NCBI GenBank assembly: GCA_030710605.1
Contig: CP092876.1
Span: 62,744,115-62,808,114 of the forward strand
Direction of reading: 5' to 3'
DNA length: 64,000 bases
Origin: Cordylochernes scorpioides
Taxonomy: Eukaryota > Arthropoda > Arachnida > Pseudoscorpiones > Chernetidae
The position numbers were made by a program, and so were the translations under genes. Shown in pieces: positions 10,576 through 23,964 of this stretch. The stretch's first letter is position 1; every line of letters starts with the position of its first letter. Under the pieces are notes generated by a model that saw only the letters and a program-made list of their open reading frames with translations, did no database searches and had not been told where the DNA came from.

Positions 10576-10799
10576 ATGTGACCGGAGAATCACAAACAAT
10601 TCCGTTGTACAGAAGTCGGTCATCTTTCGAAATCGATAGGTGTAATAGAATCGATGCATTCGTCTTACGCACTAAGATTTCAACATATAGAGAGCTAAAG
10701 ATTGTTCACTTAAATTACCTTGTTTTAGTGCATTTTAGAACATATGTGTCCCGTTTTATCGACAGGATATCGTATCCTCACATTATTGAAAAATAAACA

Positions 10800-13285
10800 T
10801 ACTTTCAATAGATATACAATACAAGCGTTAGATATTTTTGAACGATAACACTAATATATTGGAAGAGCCTGACTTATCAACGCTGGCTTTTTCATCAGCT
10901 TCACCATTTTATATTACCAGAATGTTATTTTGTTTTCCTTTTCATCGGATTTACCCAGATTAATCTATTTATTAACTTGACTGTCTTAATTAAGTTTTCC
11001 TGTATATTAATTTCATATTACCTTTATGTGATTAGCTTTAAGAAATAATAACAATGCTTATTGCTGGTATTTTAAATGTTACTCTTGTATGTACCCTACA
11101 CTTCTACTTGGATAATCTGTATAAGACTGAAATGTCTTAATAAAGCTTTGTGTTGTTGTTATATTACCAGAAGGCTTCATTATTGTTTTATAGATTTTCA
11201 GTTCATATCATGAGTAATTCAGAGTGATTCATGGTGAATGTTTCAATCGTCCATTTATGTCCATCGTTACCATAAATACTTTACCACGGATTCAATATTG
11301 CTTGCAATATGAGCGGGACAGCTAACTACACAACAGCGGAGGCTCTCTGAAGAATAACGCCATTCGTTAAATCTGAAAGGGCATTGTTTAAGGATTTACT
11401 TAATAATTAGGACGTTAGTTACTATAGTGTCTAATTACTTGAAAACAAATTCTGTCGAAAATTCAAATGTTACCCTTGAGGAAGATCTGAGCCAAATTGA
11501 ATATAACCTGTACCTCTGTCTTTTTGACCTCAATCTAACTTGTCAGTATTTATGCCTGTTTGAAGCTACGTTATATTCAAAAATGTTATTCATTCTAGAA
11601 CTCTCATTGAAAATAATAATCTGAAATTCAATTTATTATCAACAAGTTTCTTCCAAACTGTGATGTTGATTGATTAATCGTTTTAGGAAATTGGAACATA
11701 GGCTGATAATGCCACACCTGCCTGACGCAAATATCCAGAGTCTAGAGCTATTAATAGAATTTGTCAAATATTTCTACCAACGTCGTCGATGAGGATTTGG
11801 AATTCATTGACAATTATATATGGCTCTTTTTAACGTTTATAAAAAAAAACGATAAAAGAATATTAATTAAAAATAGATTTTATTCTTAAATAATGACGAA
11901 TTTTTCAATTTAGAAGTATAGTTTCATCCGACTTGTGTGCTGTTGAAGCTCATGTGGTCAGCGCTTTATTACGTCGTTACCGGATAAAAAGTAAGCGCTT
12001 CATGTGCGTCGTTTGGAATTGTGATCAGCAAATAGAACTCTTCATCCATTGAGCATACAGTTGTTTGTAAAAAATCAGTTCAATTTTAGAACAAACTGCT
12101 CGAAATTCGGATGCTTATAATTCAACAATCTTGTGTCTGAAGAAATTACCATCCCTATCTTTTGGGAGAGCGATCTCTAGAGCATGACAGAAATAAAAAA
12201 AAGCATATCACTGCTGCCAATATCATAATGAATTACATCATTATCTCCATTTATATAAATACTTTAAGAATAGGAAAAAATAGTAATCTCTGCAATTCAA
12301 AGATCTTTCTGGCTTTCTCTGAGAAGTATCTATCTTCTCCTATCCTGAATGGTAAGTTTTTCAAATTAGAATAGTTTTATAAATATCTTTATACAGACTT
12401 TGTTTTCAATGACAGTCAAAATTCTAATCGAAATTTATTTTCCCTAGAACACTTGACGCAGTCTATTAAAATCGTGGTGGGTAGCTAGCGATTGCCCTCA
12501 CTGCAAGTGCACTGCATGTGTACACTTGTAGAAAGTAGTTCCAATTTGAACGTAAAGGTGTGATAAAACCCTGTTTGATTACTTCCACTCACTGGTGGTT
12601 TTGGACTTTAGCAGTATAAAGGACCATTGGGGCAATGTTTAAATCAGAAACATGTTTAATGAAGTATTCCATCCCCAGTCGTGGCTGTCAAAAAACAAAC
12701 AAAACCAAACAGATTTTGTACTAATCTTCCTCACAAAGCCAATATTAATATATTTTGTTCAATATGAATGTTAAGTAAGTGGAAAATGTTACACGAAACC
12801 AGAAATATAGATTCTGTGTGGTGACGACAAACAGCTCATCTGACTCACTCCACAATCATCCTCTCAATATGCTAATTCTTCAATTAACTAAAAGGTCCTA
12901 TTTTCTGGTTTCAAAGGCTTCCTCGGTTCAACTAGAATAGCTTTAAGAACATCCAGTCAATTCTCTTAGCGATTCAAAAAAGGAAAATCTACATTCTTGA
13001 AGTCCTATAACAGGTCCTCGCTCAAATTCCTCTATAGAAGGGAATTTCTCAAGTTTTTGGATCATCTTAAACATCTTAGTATTATTAAGATAGAATTTTA
13101 AATGTAGGTATAAGATAAATTGTTTTATAGACACTTTGATTACCTCTTATTACACACGCATTTTATGAAATGTATATGATAACAGAAGATTGTGCTCTAA
13201 AAACGCATGCTATTTTTTCTTAATTTTTCATATATTAAAATTTACAAACATTTTAATGTAGTATTAAAAATTAAGATATATATAT
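10800..13285. other. AT-rich intergenic DNA without recognisable gene
   Basis: No open frame here looks like a protein family I know. The only repeat I recognise is a short SINE-like block near 12455-12560 (TGGTGGGTAGCTAGCGATTG, CACTTGTAGAAAG), also seen at 14090-14186 and 63069-63165. Confidence 0.5.
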
Positions 13286-13300
13286 ATACTAGCCGAGTGG

Positions 13301-13317
13301 CCCGGGCAACGCCCGGG
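13301..13317 (-). terminator. Helitron 3' terminal hairpin
   Basis: CCCGGGC and GCCCGGG pair around a three-base loop, eight bases before the CTAG terminus. In Helitrons this hairpin marks the end of rolling-circle replication. The same hairpin is at 46302-46318. Confidence 0.8.
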
Positions 13318-15173
13318 TTTTACCCGACTGGACCCGGCTTCGCCTGTGTAGTGTTCGAGCGAGGTTTACTCATGAATGAATAGAGGCCCCAACTGTTTGT
13401 AAACTCAATGTAATGAATTTTCTTTCAGCAAAATGGAGATAAATTGCAAACAGCAATATCGAAAATGCTTGTGAAAAAATCTGAAATATAGGATCCATTT
13501 CACAAACACATCTAATGAATAGAGTGCTGTTTGGAGGAGTGGTCTAAACTGTTAATTTTTAAAAACCATGACCCGGGATCATTGAATGCAGATTTAGACA
13601 CTTTGTTCTGAAAAAAAAAATTGCCCCAATGGCTCCTGATTCTTGAAAAAGTCCAACCCCTCCAGTGAGTGCAAGTAACCAAACAGGGCTTTTATTCTTA
13701 AAAATAAAAAAAATCTAATGATTAGTTTGAATAAAGGAAAATGGTCGGCACAACCTGAAAATTTCACTTTGTCCACTTCACTCTCGGCTGTCCAAGAACA
13801 AACAGCCAGAGCAAACATTTTAAAGGGCACCTAATCCGGCACTTACATTTCTAAATAGTTAATTTGCATAATTTTCTAATAGTCAAGGGCAATTTTAAAA
13901 ATACCAAAAAAAGCAAGACCAAATAAAAAAAAATATATATATGTGTGATGTTTCAGTAACAGCATTGTTGCCATATAAAGACAAAATTACTGAATGTATT
14001 CAGTACCTTTGTCTGAAGATAGCCAAAATGTAACTGAAACCACACATAATGTAATTATTTGTATTCGGTCTTGCTTCCTTTTTTTTTGTAATTATCCCTA
14101 GTACGCGTGGTACAGGCCATGATAACCATGGTGGGTAGGTAGCGACTGCTTTTACTGTAAGCGCACCACATGTCTACAAATGTGATACATTGCTACCAGC
14201 TAAATGCATTTTCACTATGGTGTGATTTCCACATGATGGATCTGTAGACACATTATAATCTCTCCAGAGCTTAAGGTAGCAAACAGTACTTTCACATTAT
14301 ATAAATATCAATGCCAAAAGCCAGAGTTATGATAGCTGTTGCAGTGTAATGTAGACCTGCAGGATGGGAAAAAGCAATATTATTTCCGGCTTTAATTTTA
14401 AAAGTACTATGAAACGTTAAAGATAGAATCTTAATTTTTGAAGAATGAAAAAATGCTAACTTGATGTGTATTAATTTAGTCTAAAAACAAACAGCATGTA
14501 AAAGTAAGCACCAATCGAAAGCATTTATTAGCTCTAACAGTGCTGCCCCCAGTGGTAAAAGCTTGGAGCTAACGCTTCACGGGTTGGTAAAGTTTATGTT
14601 AATAATACATTAACTTAACAATATTCCATGTCTTGCTAACACAAATTTTAAAAATAACATGCATAAAAATAAAGCAATTCTTAAAATCATAAATGAAGCA
14701 TCATTAAATTAAATGGGAGAGAAATGGTGTTCCAAAATTTTTTTTTGTTGTAAAACTTTGACCTTTATATTTTTACAAATTCTTAAAGTATATAACCCAA
14801 ACCAAATTGTCTATAAAATTCTGCAAACAAATATAATATTATAGAGGCATGAAAATACCAATGGTGTAAAAATCAAAACAGCAAAGTTATCCTGATAAAT
14901 GCAATGAGCTATGATAAGGTGTGTTGCAGGCTAACAAAAACCTTAATTGAACCAGAAATGTTGATACCATAAAAAAAAATAAAAAAACAATTTTCAAGAA
15001 TAGAGTTATGTAAATGAATTAAATGTGAAAAAATTAAAATAAAATAAAGTAAAAAAAGCTTTATTGATGAAACTACAGTAGAGCAATAATGATAACAAAT
15101 TATTCATAAATTATGTAGTTACAAAAGTCAAGCTTCCCAAAATCATTATTCGAAGAAATCTCTTTCAAAATTG

Positions 15174-15408
15174 TCAAAATCTATATATCAAAGCCCCCTG
15201 ATAAACAATTTTGCGTGTCTTGCTAAAAGTAGAACTAAAGACAAATAAATTTTTAGGGCTGGAAACACGGGAGCATGCTACATAGAGTTGCCCATGCGAG
15301 AAACAGGGAGACTCAAGATGCACACCAACTACTTGCAATGTTTGACCCTGAAGCATGCTGAACCCTAGAGCTATTGGAACGCTGAGAAAGTTTGCTTCTC
15401 CTATGGCT
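15174..15408 (-). pseudogene. Helitron helicase (RepHel) C-terminal fragment
   Basis: Minus-strand frame with MLQGQTLQVVGVHL then CFSHGQLYVACSRV, which are the late motifs (V and VI) of the Pif1-type helicase domain of Helitron RepHel proteins. The usual TINKSQGQT is altered to SMLQGQT. Rep and most helicase motifs are absent, so the element is not autonomous. The protein would unwind DNA during rolling-circle transposition. Confidence 0.75.
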
Positions 15409-15759
15409 TGGCATACCTACAAACACAAAGCATTAGTAAAAATAAAAATAAGGATAACTGAAAAATGTAAAACATAAAGGACTGAGATTGAAAAAAAAAA
15501 TTCAAAAATAGTGTATTAAAATAAGCGCGACTCATGACTAAGGCCAAAATAAAAAAAAAGCATAGAAATATTCTGAAAGGAGGGGAAAAATGCATAAAAC
15601 TCAGCGAAAACGTAAAACAACTGATTAAAAAAAATCAAATGGAAGAAGACGTAAAAAAAAAAAAAACAATTAGCTGAAAAAATATGCACAACAAATATGA
15701 GTAGAACATACATAGATATATATGAGCAGCTACATATTATGAAGCAGATAAATCTAAAT

Positions 15760-16071
15760 CAGTGATTCTCAACCAATGTGCCGCGAAATTCTAAAAATGT
15801 GTCGCTGAATTTTAGGCATATGATTATGTTCACGTTTGTAATGGTTTTTCTTTTTTTCTTTTTCATTTTTTTACTTTTTAAAATAACGAAATTAGCAAAT
15901 TGAATGTTAGAGATGTATATTACTTAGATTTTGCATAGAAATATTGATACATAATTTGAATTTTCTTGCATTCAAGTTAGCAAAAGTGTGCCGCGAAATT
16001 CTAAAATTGTGCCGCCAAATTTTCAAATCTTTAAAATAATGCCGCAACAAAAAAAAGGTTGAGAATCACTG
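15760..16071. mobile_element. hAT-type MITE with 8-bp target-site duplication
   Basis: Ends CAGTGATTCTCAACC and GGTTGAGAATCACTG are perfect inverted repeats. The flanks are ATCTAAAT at 15752-15759 and again at 16072-16079. No coding capacity. The ends are typical of Charlie-like hAT families. It is nested inside Helitron copy 1. Confidence 0.9.
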
Positions 16072-16196
16072 ATCTAAATACTACCTAAACAAATGACAGC
16101 AAAACAAAAAAAAAAAAAAAGACAATGGAAGAAGGCCTAAAAAAAAGTCTAATTTGGTTGAAAAAACTGCCCAATAAATTGAGCCTATATAGATAT

Positions 16197-18137
16197 ATGG
16201 ACCCGGCTTCGCCCGGGTATTGTTCGAGTGGGGTTTACTCTTGAATGAATAGAGCCCCCAACTGTTTTTAAAACTTTAAGTAAAGAATTTTCTTTCAGCA
16301 CAATGGAGATGAACTGCAAATATCAAAATTAAAAATTCTGGTAAAAATAATCTGAAATATAAGATCAATTTCACAAACACATCTAATGTATAGAGTGCTT
16401 TTTTGGAGGAGTGGTCTAAACTGTTGATTTTTAAAAACCACGACCCGGGATCATCGAATCCAGTTTTGGGGAATTTGTTCTGAAAAAAAAAAAATTGCCC
16501 CAATGACCCCTGATTCTTGAAAAAGTCAAACCCCTCCAGTGAGTGCAAGTAACCAAACTTGGCTTTGGTATCTAAAAAATGAAAAAAAAATCAAAGGATT
16601 AGTGTGAATTAAGGGAAATGGGCCTCGCAACCTGAAAATTTCACTTTCTCCACTTCACTCTCGGCAGTTCAAGAAGAAACAGCCAGATTAAACATTTTTA
16701 AGGGCACCTAATCCGGCATGTACATCTATAGTTAAACAACTTTTAAAAATGTAATATATCTGCAATACTGAAATACCCAGACTTGGATTTTTTTTTTATT
16801 AGTTTATTGTTGGCAGTTTTAGGAAAATGTGGGAAATTAGATATTATTACAAAAGAATGTACTTTTTAAAATGGCATAAAATAATTAGGAAATTTGCATC
16901 ATTTTCAAATAGTCAAGGGCAATGTTAAAAATATCAAAAAAGCAAGACCAAATAAAAAATAAACGAATTATGTGTGATGTTTCAATAACAGCATTGTCAC
17001 CTTATAAAGACAAAATTACTGAATGTATTCAGTACTTTTGTCTGAAGATGGTAACAATGCTGTTTCTGAAACCACACATAATTTATTTATTTGGATCTGG
17101 TCTTGCTTCCTTGTGATTTTTATCTATATTTCAAAATATACCTCAATTCTTTTTTACCTAAAAAGCTTTACATATATATTGCCAAGACCATAAATAAAGG
17201 TAAAATGTCAAATGAGTTATTAATTAACCCTATATGGGTCAGGATATATATCTAAATGCATTCATATAAAAATATGGTTGAACCATATAAATATATATAA
17301 ATGCTATTAGAGCATAAACATATTACATGGAACAAACATATAGTAAAATATATGTAGCAAGTTATATTGTAAAACATACTTTTTTCAATAAATATACTTT
17401 TTACAACTTTAATAAAATTTATACGCACTCTAAATATAAGAAAGAAAAAAAATAGAATACTGTTCTAAAAATAATATACCTTATGAGATAAAATACTACA
17501 CTTATCGTTAAAGATGTAGATCGTTATATTTACACTAATTAAAATTAAACGAAGCAAAATATATGAATAAGCTGCGAAATAAATAATAATTCCAATTAAT
17601 TTAAATTGAAAAAATATTACTAAATGATTAAATAAAATCTACCTTCTAAAAAGGAAAAGAAAGTTTTTCGAAATGCAATTTTTGTGCTTTTAGCCTAAAT
17701 GTTAAACCAAAACCTCAACTCCCTACGTGCGAAATTTCACAATACAGTTTTAATTAACCCAGGTTCCGGGGGCGTATTTATTTGATAATGATCGATTAAA
17801 ATTATTTTAAAAGAGTTTAAATATATAAAAATAATCTTACCTTTTAAAGACACACATTAATCGGGTAAAATTACAAAACAACAACGTGTAAAATTATTAA
17901 CCAATCAGATTCATTTATCGTCGCGACCAGTGCGCCGCCAAGCGGTAAAAGGCTTGAACTAAGGAATTTTGGTTTAACATTTTTTAAAAATAGCACATTA
18001 AACCTTTTCGTTTTTTGAATAGCCTATATGTTAAACGAAATCTTCAGCTACCTACATGCGAAATTCCATAATGATTGAGTCAGTAGATTTTGCGTGATGC
18101 GATAACAAACATCGATTTCGCATTTCATTTTTATAGA
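16197..18137 (-). mobile_element. Helitron, copy 2, head-to-tail with copy 1
   Basis: 16197-16730 repeats 13323-13850 in the same orientation, and 16880-17115 repeats 13860-14080. The 5' end on the minus strand is TCTATAAAAATGAAATGCG starting at 18137, a common Helitron start, preceded by A. The 3' hairpin and CTAG are missing: similarity begins at TGGACCCGGCTTCGCC. No helicase remains. The block around 17930 (AGTGCGCCGCCAAGCGGTAA) matches copy 1 near 14540. Confidence 0.75.
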
Positions 18138-18363
18138 TATAAAGGAAAAGGATAACGCTATTTATTTTATTTATATATTCAAAATATTTCGATATGGATA
18201 CTTGCATCTGTTCAAAGGTTCAAAGCTATTGATTAGTTAATGTTTTTAATATAGATATTTTATATAGTTCATTTAAATATTTACATAAGTTTATTCTTTG
18301 CAAGACCTGTTAACTGCCTCAAATGTCGGGGGGGGGGGTGACCCTGGACGGGACAGGTGAAGT

Positions 18364-21300
18364 ATGTCTGGAGTTCTGAACTCCTGGTACCCAAGACATG
18401 AATACCACTATGTCCAGCTAAATGTTAACTTTCCTATCAACAGGTGCCTCAGATGTCCCATCAACAGACATCTAAATATTCCAATGAATTCTGCTCCTCT
18501 CTCTAATGCTGCACCATCCGTCGCGCAGAATAAAAATGGATGCGTTCAGGACTTAGGCAGAGGGTCCTGTTCGAAAAGTAAGATACAGTCGCCGTATTTC
18601 CAGCGAAAAACAAAACCTCTCAAAATATTACAATGTAACAAAAATGGAATTTGTACCAATGCAGCAAGAACCAAGCTTGAAGAATAATTACAAATGGCAA
18701 TAAAAAAAAACAAGTAAAAATAATAGCCCTTCAAGAAACAAAGCTAAATAGCTCACATCACCTCAAGATTAAAGGATATACTAAGAAAGGATAGATCAAG
18801 TGGAGAAGGAGGTGAACTTGCATTTTTAATCCAAAATATTAAATAAAGTGAAATACAAACCTTCAAGACAATAAAGGCAATTTAGAAATGCAGGGAATTA
18901 CCTGTTACATCAACAATAATACCTCAATAAATATCTACAACCTCTACCATCCTCCAAATAATAAGCAACTAAATGAAGAACCCTTAGACTTAATCTTCCT
19001 ACCTAATTCCATTATCTTAGGAGACCTAAATGCACACCACCATCATTGGAGCAGCGACACAAATAATTGCAGAAAAATAAAACTATTAGAAATCACGGAT
19101 GATAATGCTTTTGTCCTACTAAATGTTGGTATTTATGCTTATTATTCACACAGTTACAACTGCAGCAATGCTTTTAATTTAACCATAATCTCGCCTCCAC
19201 TATATGCCAAATCTAACTGGACAATATTAGATACAGTTGGAAGCGGCCATAAACCAAATCCTCCCAACTATCAATCTCAAAACTAACCCAGTAAAAGATA
19301 AAATAATATTCTGGAACTTCAAAAAGGAAAACTGGCCCCTCTTTAAATAAACTCTTGACAGAAGTATCACCCAAACCAACCTCACTAATAATGTGGAAAA
19401 ATACTGGACCTCATTCCGCAACTCAATATTAAATGCTGCCCATAAATCCATCCCAAGATGAAACATCAAAAACTGGATACCTAATTATAACTCCCAAGGA
19501 GAAATAAACCAACTTATTAATGAAAGAAATGAAACTCTAACTGAATTAGAAGGCAACAATGATCCAGATACACTCACCATATAATTACCTCTGTGCTACT
19601 ATTAAAAGAAAGGCGATCCTTGATAGGAGAAATAAATAGAGAGAACTATGTCAAAACCTCATTTATAGAACAACCAACAGTAAACTCTGGAAAATCTTGA
19701 AAAAAATTGAAAACAACCAAGACCAATATGCCCACTCTAATAAAGTCAAAACACAAAATAATGGCCAAGCTAAAACAGATTATGATATTGCAAACACATT
19801 GGGACTACACTTTTATACAGCATCAAAATTAACAATCAAGGCAAGAGATAGGAAAACATCAAAAATATCATGAGAAATAATCCATTATAACAAAAACAGG
19901 AAAAGTAATATTAAACTCTTTTCACAAAATATACTTATCACAGAATTAGAAACAGCATTACAAAACATTGGTCCCAATAAGACACCAGGGCCAGATGGAA
20001 TATTTGGACAGATGCTAAATAACCTCACAGAAACAGGAAAAACAAGATTACTACAAATTCTTAATGACTCAAGGAAATCACACACACTCCAAAAAGATTG
20101 GGAAAAAATCGACAATAATACTATTGGTTAAACCTAAAAAAATCTAGAAAATCCAAATAGCTAACGTCCTATTTCATTTACATCAATAGTATGCAAAATC
20201 ATGGAAAGAATTATTGTCAATCGTCCAAACTATCATCTACACAAAATGAAACTATTATCCCAATAACAATATGGCTTCAGAACAGGACACTCAACTATAG
20301 ACCAAATATTATACTTCACCCAAAAAGTTAGAGAGTCAAAACAATAAACCAACTAAACTTACAGTTGCAGCTTTTCTAGACCTAAGCCAAGCCTTCGATA
20401 AAATATGGAAAAATAAACAAATAATCAAATTATATTAAAATTTTGATATAGATGGAAACACACTTTTATGGATATCTGAATTTCTTAAGAAAATAAACTT
20501 CAAAATTAAACACAACCAAGCCACTTCTAAAACCTTCACAACCTTACAGGGTATCCCACGAGGATCTGTACTGAGCCATCTCCTTTTCAACCTCTAACTT
20601 ACAGGCATTGAAAATGAAATATCAGAAGATACTGAAATATATGCTGATGATATTATAATATAGAACTACAAACCTTACCTCAAAGATGCTGAAAACTCAG
20701 TAAACAAATCTTTAAAATATATCTCCTAATTTGCTCAAAAACATAAATCGGCTATCAATCCACTTAAATCAGAAACCTCACTTTTCACCACAAATATAAA
20801 TATTTTCAATCAAAAACCCAATATTGTAGTAAATTCGACAGCTCTGAATCATAATAAATACCCAAACTACCTTGGATTTTCTCTGGATCCAGAGATAACG
20901 TATCATAATCATATAAATAAAATTACAGAAAAATTCAGAAAAAATATTATCAATATTAAAACACCTTGCAGGAACTGACTGGGGACTCTCAGATCCTCAA
21001 GATTACATATGAAACCCTTATCAGACCATTACTAGAATACGGCCTGCCCATTTTTGCATTTGCATCCCAAACATCAGTATCTAAAATAGATCAAATACAA
21101 ACTACAAACCTCATGTGCCAATATCATTATGGGTCTTAAAAGATCATGCCCAAATAACATATCCCAACATGAAGCAGAATTATATAATCCCTCTTAACCT
21201 AAGAAGACAATCATTAACAGCAAAATATATCAATAAACTGAAAAGCTTCAATTCATAACACAGAACAGGCCAATTTATTAACAATTGGAACAAAAACCAA

Positions 21301-22342
21301 CGTCTCAAAAAACCTACCCCCAGGCCTTGCTCACTCCAATAATCTTTTACAGTTTAATACTGAAAAATCTTATATAAAACCGAATAACAATCCAATAAGA
21401 CTTCTGTTAAATATAAAATTGTTCACCACCTTAAAAGACAACTTGCCCAAAAAACATTCCTGCCCACCAGAATTACTCAGTAGACTTACTTTGGAAAAAA
21501 ATCAATAAACTACCTTCCTCAGCTTAAAAAATATATACAGATGGCAGTAGAATGGGACAGCTGGAAGTGGAGCAGTATTGGAAGATATACATATGCATAA
21601 ACATATCAAGATTTGAAACCCCAACTATTCCTCAAACTTCAAATCAGAACTGATTGCCATTAAAGAAGCACTCTATACCATAGACAAACATTATAATGAA
21701 ATTTGGAACTTCTCAGACAGTACCATACAACATATCTCATCTTTAAAAAATATAAATAATAAAACAACACAAAATTGAAATACAAAAAACTCAAAACTCC
21801 AAAAAAAGAAATAAAAATAAACTTCCAATGGACCCCTTCCCATGTCGACATACCTCTTAATGAAGAGGCAGATAAATTAGCAAAAAAAAAAAAACGTGTC
21901 GCTTACCAAGCAATAGCAATAATCTTACCTTTGAATAAATATATACGAATAAAAAAAAAGAAAAAGAAAATAAATTAAAACTGACAGCTTATCCAAATTA
22001 TCACTGGTGCAAACCATTGAAACAATTAGAAGAACTCCAAAAACTAAATAGAAATCAACAAACAGCTTTAGCAAGACTAAGAAGTGGCCATATAAAAACC
22101 TTAAAATTTCAAAATGGACAAAACCTTCAATAACTACTTGAAATGCAATAGTGCAGATGCTTCTCCGGAACATATCATGCTCAGAACTGACAATAGAGGA
22201 CCTATTTTCCAGGCCTATAACTACCATCGCAAAATTGGAGAGGAGTGAACTTCAGGAATTGGTTTAACCATGGAGATAAGCTCCATCACCACCACATAAG
22301 TTTATTTGTGAAAAATAATAAAATTAAAAAAAAAAGAATAAA
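18364..22342 (+). pseudogene. Jockey-like non-LTR retrotransposon (endonuclease, RT, RNase H), heavily decayed
   Basis: Fragments lie in order on the plus strand. The AP-endonuclease is recognisable at 18610-18780 (ILQCNKNGI, IIALQETKL) and 18990-19260 (ILGDLNAHHHHWSS). RT motifs follow: KTPGPDGIFG near 19980, FRTGHSTIDQIL near 20280, AAFLDLSQAFDKIW near 20370, LQGIPRGSVLS near 20545 and YADDII near 20640. An RNase H appears near 21530 (TDGS) and 21825 (WTPSHVDIPLNEEADKLAKK). A poly(A)-like end is at 22320-22342. Many stops and frameshifts make it inactive. It would have reverse-transcribed its RNA at nicked target DNA. The plus orientation opposes the surrounding host genes. Confidence 0.88.
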
Positions 22343-22366
22343 AAAGTCAGGTGTTGATATTAAAAA

Positions 22367-22877
22367 AAAAAGAGGCATATCCTGACCGCGTTCACATTAA
22401 CATTTATGGATCGCAGAGCGCCATCTAGTGGAAAAAATAAACTAAACGATGGCCAAATATCACGGAACAAGTTAAATAAACATATAAAATAAAAGGATTT
22501 TAAAGCGCGAATGTTTCTTTTATACACAAAACAAACTTCTACTGTCCTTACTACGGTGAAAAAATATATTGGGAGGGCTTGGCTCATCAGTGGTGAACCC
22601 TCCCTGCGGTTTCGCCAATTTAATCCACCAGACCGCTTCTCAGAGCTCTAATATTGTATTGGATCATTCTGCTTTTATATGCTACACTGAAGGATGATAT
22701 CTTAGAAATGGTTTTCAAGTAAACTATGGACATAAGCTTATAGGACAGTAGCATTACATTTAAATATAAATATTGCTTTGTGTTAAGTTAAATAAACGTT
22801 TAGGTTATTTTTCTTCTATTAGATCGCACTGTCATCCAGAAATGTTCATGTGAACGCAGTCAGGATATGCCTTTTTT
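22367..22877. mobile_element. TIR element (MITE-like) carrying repeat module M
   Basis: The ends AGGCATATCCTGACCGCGTTC and GAACGCAGTCAGGATATGCCT are inverted copies of about 35 bp with one or two differences. The centre at 22500-22750 is module M (TGTTTCTTTTATACACAAAAC, GGGAGGGCTTGGCTCATCAG, CTATGGACATAAGCTTATAGG), found elsewhere at 27428-27606, 43720-44150, 50460-50700, 57720-57945, 59150-59290 and 59737-60250. No transposase. Confidence 0.75.
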
Positions 22878-22934
22878 GTTTCTAATAAGTTTATTTATAT
22901 GTGATATTCTTATTTTTGTAATCAACATATATAT

Positions 22935-23235
22935 ATATATGACAATATAATAATAATGTGGGGAAAGAGAAATAATCACACCACAAGTTGGAAGATGAAC
23001 CCAGACAACCAGATAGAGAGATGGGAGAAAGCCGTGCCCGGCAACCGCCGGGCGGCCGTTTGTGTCGAATACAATCCACCAACTGTCTTAATTAGTCCCG
23101 AGAACTCAGGGACCCCTCTGGGCGCCCCTTGGAATGTCGCTGGTGTCTTGAATGACCGGACTTTAGCTGCTTTTCTCTCTCTGGGTTGACTGTAGGCTTG
23201 CTTTATTATTCCTGGAAGAGTATATATTATGACAT
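22935..23235 (+). repeat. Dispersed repeat X, copy 2
   Basis: Inverted relative to 3265-3480. It ends at GGAAGAGTATATATTATGACA followed by an AT run, into which the solo LTR at 23243-23964 inserted. No coding function recognised. Confidence 0.6.
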
Positions 23236-23242
23236 ATATATA

Positions 23243-23964
23243 TGGTAATTTAAACCAACAACCTTATATTGTATAATACCTATAACAAGATTGTCATATT
23301 GTATATAGAAACACATCTATAAATAATTATGCGTATGATTGACATATGTCATTGCATCACCATATGTAATGTACTTTGTACAAACTGAGGATGAATAAAT
23401 AAAACTATGTAATAGATTAAGAGCTGAGTTAAAGCAAGATTGAGAAGTCAAACACGTCTAAATTCGAGATAGATGGAAGCCACAAAGCAACTTCTAAAGA
23501 TAGATTGGGAGCTGTCAGGACGGCGCCAGTGTCCAGTTTCGACAGACGATCCGCGCCCTCTCACACGTGCTGTAATGCAATACTTCTTTTGTCGGAGGAG
23601 ATATATATAAAGCCTTCCCCGGCTTAGCAAAACACACAGTCACTTCACCGTCGGCGCGACGCCCTTGTCGGTCTTAGCCAGGACCACCTCATCGCCATGT
23701 AAATCAGTAAGATCTCTTCTAACTCCATCTTGCTCTTAGCTCGACTTTTATCTGTTCATGGAACTTTCCTACTACGACTGTGTCTCTTAGTTTTTTTGTG
23801 TGTGGACATCCCCAAGCTTTCCACTCTGCCTCGACCACGACTGCCTGTATTCTGTGAGAACTTTTAAAGGTCTTCCAAGGTGCAGAGAGGTACTGGGAAA
23901 CTCCCATCCTGACTGTTCCTCTCGGTCAACACAGTATAGCGAGAGTCAACACTTCATCACCACA
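23243..23964 (-). mobile_element. Solo LTR of the 5.4-kb LTR family
   Basis: On the minus strand it runs from TGTGGTGATGAAG to ATTACCA and matches the 836-bp LTRs at 36883 and 41450, sharing blocks such as CGGTCAACACAGTATAG, CCAGTACCTCTCTGCACC and CTTCCAAGGTGCAGAG complements. AT runs flank both ends. No internal region follows, so LTR-LTR recombination is likely. Confidence 0.75.

Larger units (their letters stand above)
13289..16193 (-). mobile_element. Helitron, copy 1
   Basis: On the minus strand the 3' end has the Helitron signature: a GC hairpin CCCGGGCGTTGCCCGGG (13317-13301), eight bases, then CTAG at 13292-13289 followed by T. A plausible 5' end TCTATATAGG starts at 16193 after an A. 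There is no target duplication, as expected. It carries a degraded helicase segment (15174-15408), a small fold-back insert (about 13935-14060) and a hAT MITE (15760-16071). Directly upstream on the same strand sits a second copy. Confidence 0.8.

Noticed and set aside
13935-14060. CTGAAGA...GAAACC in the Helitron-nested fold-back (also near 17040)
   Set aside because: The boxes resemble a hammerhead, but stem II does not pair convincingly in either copy.
23600-23660. TATA box and possible host promoter at 23605
   Set aside because: It is within the solo LTR, so any promoter activity belongs to the LTR family.
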